Shown one piece after another: positions 56,778 to 64,000 of a stretch of 64,000 nucleotides of DNA. Position numbers and translations under genes: made by a program. Source of the DNA: Dipteris shenzhenensis (Eukaryota > Polypodiophyta > Polypodiopsida > Gleicheniales); NCBI GenBank assembly GCA_047967505.1, contig CM106541.1. One strand, 5' to 3'. The notes beneath the pieces are model-generated. The model saw only the letters and a list, made by a program, of their open reading frames with translations. It was not told the origin of the DNA and did no database searches. The stretch's first letter is position 1; every line of letters starts with the position of its first letter.

Positions 56778-57412
56778 TGATTCTTTTCACATATAATTAA
56801 AGTATATTTAATTTAACAAAATATTTTAAACTAAATTAAATATACTTTAAATATACATTTAATGTAAAATGAATTAAAAATTAAAGATTAAATAAAAATT
56901 ACAAACTCATGAAATAGAGAGTATGTAAACACATAAATTATAAACTAAGGTAAAATAATTAAAAATAAAATGATGAAATGATAGACATAAAAAAAAATCC
57001 TTCATTTTTTTCTCTTATATGTGTGTGTGTGTGTGTGTGTGTACATATATATTCATATATATATATATATAATGTTTGATTCTTTTCACATATAATTAAA
57101 GTATATTTAATTTAGCAAAAAAATTTAAACTAAATTAAATATACTTTAAATATATATTTAATGTAAAATGAATTGAAAATTAAATACTAATTACAAAGGC
57201 ATGAAATAGAGAGTATGTAAACACATAAATTATAAACTAAGCTAAAATAATTAAAAATAAAATGACGGACATAAAAAAATCCTTCATTTTTTTCTCTTAT
57301 ATATACATATATATTCATATATATATATGCACATATATATATATATAGCAAAACATTTTAAACTAAATTAAATATACATTTAATGTAAAATGAATTAAAA
57401 ATTAAAAATATA
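56778..57412 (+). repeat. AT-rich tandem repeat, 298-bp unit
   Basis: Units start TGATTCTTTTCACATATAAT at 56778 and 57076, with a partial third at about 57349. Each contains AACTAAATTAAATATAC and ends in CTTCATTTTTTTCTC followed by a (GT/AT)n tract. Confidence 0.92.
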
Positions 57413-57413
57413 A

Positions 57414-58857
57414 TTGGATGGTCCCTATTATGAGGAAGGAAAAGATTTGAGATGGAGCATACAAATTTTGAAGATTAAAAAGGGACATGTGGTTTTCAAT
57501 GACAAAGATAGAGTATACTACAATTTTAAAAGACTTAAAGAATATACCTACAAGACAAGCTTTGTCCCTTTAGATGTGGATGATTTCAATGGACTTAAGT
57601 ATAGAAGTGACATCTTATCAAGAGGGGATGAGTTCATTGATACCGAGAAAGATAAAGAATTCAGAAGCAATGCCTGCCCTGGAGTGGATGAATTCTTGCA
57701 TATTGAGAAAGACAAAGGCATCAAAAGTGTTGTCTCTTCAAAATTAGATGATTTCAATGCAATCTTCTATAGAAGTGACTTCTTATCAGGAGTAGATGAG
57801 TTCAGTGGTATTGTGAAGGCAAAAGACTTCAGAAGCAATGTCTTATCAGGAGTTGATGAATTCACGCATGTCAAGAAAGATAGAGATATCATTGATGAGT
57901 TCTATGCTATTGTGAAGGCAAAAGACTACATAAGCAATGTATTATCTGGAGTCTATGAATTTACGCACGTCGAGAAAGATAAAGATATCATTTGTGTTGT
58001 CTCCTCAAACTTGGATGATTTCAATGCACTTAACTATAGAAGTGATATCTTGTCGAGAGTGGATGAGTTCATTGTGGTACCAAGAAAGCAAAAGGTTTCA
58101 GAAGTGATGTCTCATCTGGAGTGGATGAATTCATACACATTGTCAAGGAGCGCAAAGAGTTCAAAAGTGTTGGCTTATCAAACATGGACGACATGGATAT
58201 TGACTCAAATGGTCCGAAGGTTACTTCAAGGAAAAGAATAAAATCAACAAAGGACTATTCGGTATTTGACTTTGACAGTGATAATATAAACGATGCAACA
58301 TCCCATGAAAACACGATGATAAATAAATTCAATGGGGAGAAGTGTACAATTTTCAAAAACTTGGATGTATAGAAGAAATCAACAAAAGACTATTCGGTAT
58401 TTGACTTTGATTGTAATAAGATGAAGAATGCAACATCCCATGAAAATAAAGTGACAAATAAATTTGATCAGGAGAAGTGTACAAACGTACAGAAGAAACT
58501 TGAATGTATAAAAGAAACCAACAAAAGACTATTCGGTATTTAACTTTGATTGTAATAAGATGAAGGATGCAACATCCCATGAAAATAAAGTGACAAATAA
58601 ATTTGATAAGGAGAAGTGTACAAACGTACAGAAGAAACAAACATACATATGCATGAAAAGAAAGCAAGTCCAGGAATATGTAGAAAAACAACCAAAGAGA
58701 ATAAGAGTATTGAATGAAGATGTTATGCTAAAAGCAATGCGATCTACATGTTGCAAGCAAAGTTGTATGCATTCCATTAACTTACTTGACATCAAGGGAT
58801 GTAGAGAACAGGTGTGGCAAAGAAGAGGGAGCAAAAGAAATGACACCCCTTTTATTT
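57414..58857 (+). pseudogene. ORF with 20-residue repeats and a Z-like Cys motif
   Basis: 275 open codons from 57414, then a frameshift near 58080 and further open stretches to 58857. After a head (LRWSIQILKIKKGHVVFNDK) come about eight copies of a 20-residue unit, RSNVLSGVDEFTHVKKDRDI and variants, alternating with SKLDDFNAIFY. Then a 130-bp tandem repeat (58235, 58378, 58515) encodes STKDYSVFDFD...NATSHENKV...NKFDQEKC. The tail reads KRKQVQEYVEKQPKRIRVLN, then MRSTCCKQSCMHSINLLDIK and GCREQVWQRRG. The CCx3C tail resembles the start of the Z family (QCARDKCTM at about 6978). It stops where repeat R copy 3 begins, so it may be truncated. Confidence 0.5.
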
Positions 58858-58865
58858 AAAAACAA

Positions 58866-61777
58866 AAATTGATGAGTAAATGTATCCCACACATACAGAC
58901 ACTTATTTCTTTATACATACACACACACACACACACATGTATACTTTCCCAACTATGAATTATTCCTTTATGTACCCCTCATGAAATCCCCCTTTACACT
59001 CTTTTTTAAACCAACCTATACACCAAGCTCATTAATTGTCCCATACATCCTCTAATCCCTTCTCAACCCATGCACTCATTCGCTCCGTACTCTACTTGTG
59101 ACTTAAACTTTTTTTAATTACCTAAGAATCCATATGGTCACCTATATTCTTAGGTAAAGTAATAACAAGTTGAGGAAAACATGCATTACCTGTCTACCCA
59201 AACGTAAATATGATGTTCTAACACCTAGTTTGTTTGAATGGCGGCATGTAAGTGACCTCGATCTCGAAACCTGGACTGCCTGAGGATTTAACATCTCTTT
59301 TCAATATTATGTTTTTCAAACTCAATATTATTAAAAATTATTAATTTGGATCAAAATTTTTGCAAACTCTAATTGTTGGATTTTTCAACTTAGATATCTC
59401 AAACATTTTTTTCTTATATGTTTTCATTTTTGTACTTTTTATCCAATTGATAGAATTAATTGTATGGCTTAATTATTGATGGGACTTTTTAATATAAAAA
59501 CACACTTCTATTCTCTTAAATATACCAACACTTGTGAGCTTAAACAACCCCCCCCCACCTTGCTCCCTAACAAATACACTTTTATATGATTTATTTTCCC
59601 CCTCTTTTAGATACATTGTCTCTTCCTCTTAGATTTTGGTTTTTGTACCTAACTCTTCTTTGTTGTTTTATCCTATTTATTTTATTCAACCCTCTCCCCT
59701 TTCCTTTTGAATTTATTTACTAGTATCCCTTGATGAATTGGTTCATAAATTTAAACATTCCCCTTATACCTAGCCTCACTTAGCTAAATCCACCTCTTAT
59801 TAATAAAACTGATTATGGTGTTTCCCTTCCACTTGCCATATCTATCACACCCTCTAAATTCTAATTATATATTGGCTTGACATATATATATATATATATA
59901 TTACCCCCCACCCTAATTGTTTCCCCAACTTTTCTAGTTTAAGTTCTACATATTTCCCACCCTCCTACTATGCTTTATAAATCACTTATGTTAAGAGACA
60001 TTCTCTCTTATGGTTTTAGGCCGTATTAGACCCTTATGTTAGTTAATCCCTTATATTTATGACATAATTATTCTAACACTTATGCAAATGTGCACGTATA
60101 CATATTAACCTAACCTCACTTAACAATCAACTACCTATATCCCAAAACACCCCCCTCCCCTCTCCTCTCTACCTCAACACATTTGCATCCTTTTACAATT
60201 TTTATCTTCGTTTGGCAACTCGTTTGTTTTTAGTGACAACTCATTTTTCGCTTTGCTTCAAGTCCACTATTGGCACAATTCGCTTGCCTTAGCTTTTATA
60301 GCTTGGCATACCTGCATCACTCTCTACCTTTGATAGAGCGTCTTTGCTCTTGCTCTCTTTAACTCATACATTATTTACATATGCTTTGCATTAAGTCCAT
60401 AGTATATATATATATAACATATATATAATTGATTGTGTTTTTCCTTAAAGTTTATTTTTACTTACATATCATATACTTTTTATTTTTTATCTACTTATCT
60501 ATTTCTTTATTTATATTTATATATCTACTTTTAAGTGCCTTTCTTTTTTTAAAAACTTATTTCTTTTTTTAATATTATTAGCTCTATTATATAGACTTAC
60601 TTATAATTAGATGTGTATATATATATATTGTATATATGTTGATTCTCATATATATGCTAGCATATGCTTGATGATAGCTCACAATTCTATTCTCTTGGTG
60701 CTCACTATATATATATATACATATATATATGTAAATTAACTGTATATATATATTGTATATATGTTGATTCATCTATATATGCTAGCTTATGCTTGATGAT
60801 GGTCCACAATTCTATTCTCTGGGCGCTCTCTCTATATATAGCCAGTGCTTCAAACATCTTACTTACGTGTGAAACTTCAAATGCACTTCATAGTATACAA
60901 CAATCAATCAGTCAATCTCTCTCCCCCCCCCCCCCCCTCAATCTTTTTATCCATTATACTCTGTCACATGCACAACTCTAATGCAAACAAAGAGCTCAGA
61001 TTGGGTAACATTGCCCTTGCAAGACTATCGGAATAATTTCTCTAATGAATTGAGAGAGTGACATTGGCAAACATAGTCAAGCACATGTGCCTCTAGTTTG
61101 TACCAATTGGAGCGTAGGGATCAAATCTGTTATCCTATCTCTCCAAAGACATACATGGTACAACCCCTTACTTGAGGCTCCTCAGCTTGAGGATGAAGAC
61201 ATGTTATGTCTAAAAATCTGAATACATTTCTTTCAAGGCTTCACAATGGTCCTGCCATCTTTAAACCCATCTTAGAGCTCAGACCTGGTAACCTCTCCAA
61301 GGACGTACAACCACTTATTTGAAGCTCCTCATCTTGATGTTATGTCTGAAAAAAAGCTGAATAGATCACCCTGTGGACATAGAACAAGTGAAGTTATGGC
61401 ATATTATCCTCGGATATGAAGACAATGCCCACCTGCCTCCAAACAACAAACAATAGCCAATTCCATCCTTGCAAATCAAGTCGCTCCAGGATAGGGAGCG
61501 CAACATATGTACAAAGTCGCGAGCTACAAAGCGATAAGTCTTCTCAACTCCGTTGGCTCACTTATCTGGAAATCTCCTACTCGTGCGAGCGTGCATCCTC
61601 AAGCTCCGTTCTTGAAAATTCCAAGCTCCTTCAGATTTGAGTGGCAGACCCCTTGCCTTGATGGCCTTCGTTGAGGTCTCCCACCCAATCTGAAGAAGCT
61701 TGGAGTCTTCATACTCCAGACTAACCAAGTCACCGAACCATGAATCCATACCTGCAAGAGGGAAGCAACAAAGAGCT
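58866..61777 (+). repeat. repeat R, copy 3 (about 2.9 kb)
   Basis: Direct repeat of 50489-53716 without the two private duplications. Its left edge cuts the ORF ending at 58857; its right edge at AAGAGCT abuts a copia gag scrap. Confidence 0.9.
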
Positions 61778-61976
61778 GATTTATCAAGGCAATGGCTCTT
61801 GCCTCATTCTTAACATGATACATGTTTGCCAATCTTTCCCATGCTGCCTTTGAATCCTTGCACGACTTGATAGTCGTCATAATATGCCTCTTCACATTTG
61901 GCCTTGTTCACTTCCAGCTCAATGCGGATGCACATAAACCCGCCCTTGCCATATCCGCTTTGAACACACGTTCTTG
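61778..61976 (-). pseudogene. copia gag fragment
   Basis: The minus strand reads ERVFKADMARAGLCASALSW, a stop, then VKRHIMTTIKSCKDSKAAWE and RLANMYHVKNEARAIALINQ. This matches the UBN2/gag-polypeptide pattern of plant copia elements (I..S..SKEAWE.L...Y). The reading ends exactly at the right edge of repeat R. No other part of the element is present. Confidence 0.65.
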
Positions 61977-62400
61977 GAGCTATTTTAGTTCCAAGCTAAG
62001 GAAAATATAGACATTTGCAATTTATGATAGTTTCCTTGCAACCACCGTGATGGTTATTAGATTTATTATAGTTCTAAACCACCGCACTGGTTATTGGAGT
62101 TATTATAGTTGTAAACCAAGGAGATATTCTTCTATTTTGAAGTTTCTTTGCAACCACCATGCTGGTTATTGGAGTTATTATAGTTCTAAACAATTGTGCT
62201 AGTTATTGGAGTTATTATAGTTCTAAACCAAGGAAAATACACTCGTATTTGGAAGCTATTTTAGTCCTACTAGTCCATGAGCAACAATTTTTGCTAGTTT
62301 TTGGAGCTATTTTAGTGATATTTAAGTTCCAAGCTAAGGAAAATGTAGTCCTATTTTAGAGCTATTTTAGTCCTTCTGCAATAATTGCTTGTGTAGCAAT
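61977..62400 (+). repeat. degenerate 40-60-bp tandem repeat
   Basis: GGTTATTGGAGTTATTATAG with TTCTAAACCAAGGA recurs five to seven times with drift (TTGGAGCTATTTTAGT variants at both ends). Confidence 0.8.
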
Positions 62401-62905
62401 CACACCAATTGCACTTGTTGTAGTAAATCCTAAATGAGGGCATTTGTGAACCATTTTCATTATAATAACAACAAAATTTTCAACAGTTTCTTGTGCAATG
62501 ATCCCTATGTTTGTAGTAAAATGTAAATGAGGGTAGAAATATGCCATTTGTGCTCTTTAGAGCCACTTTCACTACTGAAGTAACAACAATAATGGTACTA
62601 CATTGAAATTGAAACAAAAGAAATTACATCCGATAGTTTTTGCAATAATAGTATTACATTGAAATTGAAACAAAATAAATTACATCCGAATCAAACATTT
62701 AACAAAACAGATTACACTGGTTGCCCTTGTTAGTAGTTTCTAACACTTTTGATGTGGTGCCTCGTATGCAGGAGATGATACAAGCACCTCGTAGTGCTAT
62801 CATAGTTAGAACTTTCTTACAATTTTGACTCGGAACTCCTCGTATGCAAGGGACAACATGAGCACTCGTAATTGAACATAACCTTCTTCATAGCAACTTC
62901 TTTCA
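62401..62905. other. no gene seen
   Basis: Contains a duplicated phrase ACATTGAAATTGAAACAAAA (62601, 62654) and a pair of CCTCGTATGCA-containing blocks about 90 bp apart (62760, 62848). Nothing coding. Confidence 0.5.
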
Positions 62906-63123
62906 AGGCACTAGCATAGAGAACTCAACTTGGCGGTGAGCTCAATAAAGCATAACATTCGACAACGGATAGGGAACTCAATCTGTTGGTGAGCTCTGCA
63001 CACTGACACATGCTCTCAGTGTGTTATAGCTTATCACCAAGTTGAGTTCTCCTTCCCCAATGTTGGAGGTTCTGCTCAATTTACGAGAGTCTCATCACCA
63101 AGTTGAGTTCTCTACCAGTGCCT
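62906..63123. repeat. 218-bp nested palindrome (MITE or hairpin precursor)
   Basis: Outer arms AGAGAACTCAACTTGG-CGGTGAG (62918) and CTCATCACCAAGTTGAGTTC (63091) pair over about 25 bp and extend to AGGCACT/AGTGCCT at the ends. Inner arms, 62972-62996 and 63028-63052, are further copies of the same word and pair with each other. CACTGA/TCAGTG closes the centre at 63001-63021. Confidence 0.85.
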
Positions 63124-63148
63124 AACAAAAACAACAATGACCTGTTTC

Positions 63149-63222
63149 CCTTGGCTCCCCATCTTGCAACTCCCTTGGTCATGACTATGGCTGGTGGAGT
63201 GTTGCAAGATGGAGAGCCAAGG
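63149..63222 (-). ncRNA. candidate small-RNA hairpin (inferred)
   Basis: Arms 63149-63173 (CCTTGGCTCCCCATCTTGCA plus ACTCC) and 63196-63222 (GGAGTGTTGCAAGATGGAGA plus GCCAAGG) pair along nearly their whole length with a 2-nt bulge, one mismatch and a 22-nt loop. On the minus strand a TATA box lies 160-170 bp upstream. Size and shape fit a plant microRNA precursor, but I know no microRNA with this sequence, and a decayed inverted repeat would look the same. Confidence 0.4.
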
Positions 63223-63380
63223 CAAAAAATGGATCCTGACTTGGGAAGCATTATGAAGGAGCATCGAGGTCGCAGCCGAAGATTCATCACAGGGGTGGAA
63301 TGGGGCTTGGAGAGAGCATGGAAGGGGGTAGGAAAGGGATTTTCCTGGGTGCGGTGAATTGTTTCTCTACCCTTAAAGCC

Positions 63381-63388
63381 TTTATATA
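63381..63388 (-). promoter_or_regulatory. TATA box, minus strand
   Basis: TATATAAA on the minus strand, with transcription expected to start near 63355 and run through the hairpins at 63222-63149 and 63123-62906. Confidence 0.4.
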
Positions 63389-63482
63389 GCTAGTCTTTCT
63401 GCCCTCCCACTCTTTTATGTTAGTTTGTGCGATTTTGGGTACCTATTGCTGCTAAGAGCACACAATCCACCCACTTAATTTT

Positions 63483-63920
63483 GCTGGTAGCCCAGCCTAG
63501 CATAGGTGGTCATATACATCATCGTCTAGCCATGACGTGCGATTAGATGATTGCCATGGGATAATTTCTAGATCATCGGAGCCATTATCATAATAATTAA
63601 ATGGGATGAGGGGGGAGGAGTAGTGGTACATGCACCCAGTTTGCTGGTAGCCTCGCCTAGCATAGGCAGTCATTTATATCATTGTCTAGCCATGACGTGC
63701 GATTAGATGTTTGCTATGAGAGAATTTCTCAATCATCGGATACAAGATCATAATAATTCAATGGGATGAGGGGGGAGGAGTGGTGGCACTTACACCCAGC
63801 TTGTTGCTGGTAGCCCAACCTAGCATACTTGGTTATATACATCATCATCTAGCCATGATGTGCAATTAGATGGTTGCCATGGGGGATTTTCTCAGTCATC
63901 AAAAAATTCTATCAGTCTGA
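63483..63920 (+). repeat. 160-bp tandem repeat, about 2.6 copies
   Basis: Units start GCTGGTAGCC at 63483, 63643 and 63806, giving 160 and 163 bp. Each carries TCTAGCCATGACGTGCGATT (with changes) and the first two GGGATGAGGGGGGAGGAG. The third unit fades after about 63900. It may continue as a satellite beyond the window only if the remainder is rearranged. Confidence 0.93.
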
Positions 63921-64000
63921 CATGTTCTTACAATTATCTCTAGCTTAATGCTAATCTGAGTGTGTGAATTAGATGGTCCCTCATGAAAAGTCATTTTGTA

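Noticed and set aside
50489-61777. A single giant LTR element with repeat R as 3-kb LTRs
   Set aside because: No TG/CA ends, no primer site after copy 2, no polypurine tract before copy 3 and no gag/pol between them; the interior holds unrelated scraps.

Overview
The window looks like intergenic DNA of a land plant with a large, repeat-dense nuclear genome. The evidence is plant-type Ty1/copia and Ty3 LTR retrotransposons, initiator-Met-tRNA primer sites (TGGTATCAGAGC), long (CA)n, (CT)n and (TA)n microsatellites, and no intact cellular gene, rRNA or tRNA in 64 kb. I cannot name the species. A few relics (a Cys/His-rich repetitive gene family and a Helitron-type N-terminal domain) remind me more of bryophyte, lycophyte, fern or gymnosperm genomes than of typical angiosperms, but that is an impression.

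Layout. 1-3343: 3' half of a decayed copia element (E1) with its 3' LTR, then an LTR-like relic. 5138-9564: a TATA-bearing repeat, a pyrimidine-rich leader and a broken, apparently spliced gene of the Cys/His family (called Z here), with a 1.2-kb minisatellite in its presumed intron. 9565-20250: a scrambled cluster of two copia families (A and B). Family A LTRs sit at both outer ends in opposite orientation, three B LTRs lie inside, and one junction is an A/B chimera. 20251-22540: unassigned. 22540-35400 (minus strand): an old Ty3 element, interrupted in its reverse transcriptase by a younger copia element (D, 25499-31391) with 171-bp LTRs and a perfect 5-bp target duplication. Upstream of its gag lies an extra RNase H-like ORF. 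36078-41594: a full-length but dead copia element (C) with both LTRs, primer site and 5-bp target duplication, inserted in a 24-bp minisatellite. 41700-49560: fragments (primer-site relic, (CT)n tract, decayed coiled-coil ORF, Helitron-type relic). 49560-61777: a 3-kb repeat in two near-full copies plus one partial, enclosing a copia LTR relic, an AT-rich tandem repeat and an ORF with 20-residue repeats. 61778-64000: a gag scrap, a 218-bp palindrome next to a second hairpin behind a TATA box, and a 160-bp tandem repeat at the right edge.

How it works together: nothing here forms a cellular pathway. The story is layered insertion and decay. Copia C, D and A have lost catalytic residues through transitions, and several copies carry deletions ending in short microhomologies. 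The least ordinary items are the Z gene family, the RNase H ORF ahead of gag, the A/B chimeric junction and the palindrome/hairpin pair at 62.9-63.2 kb. All protein assignments are by motif recognition from the sequence; no database search was run.
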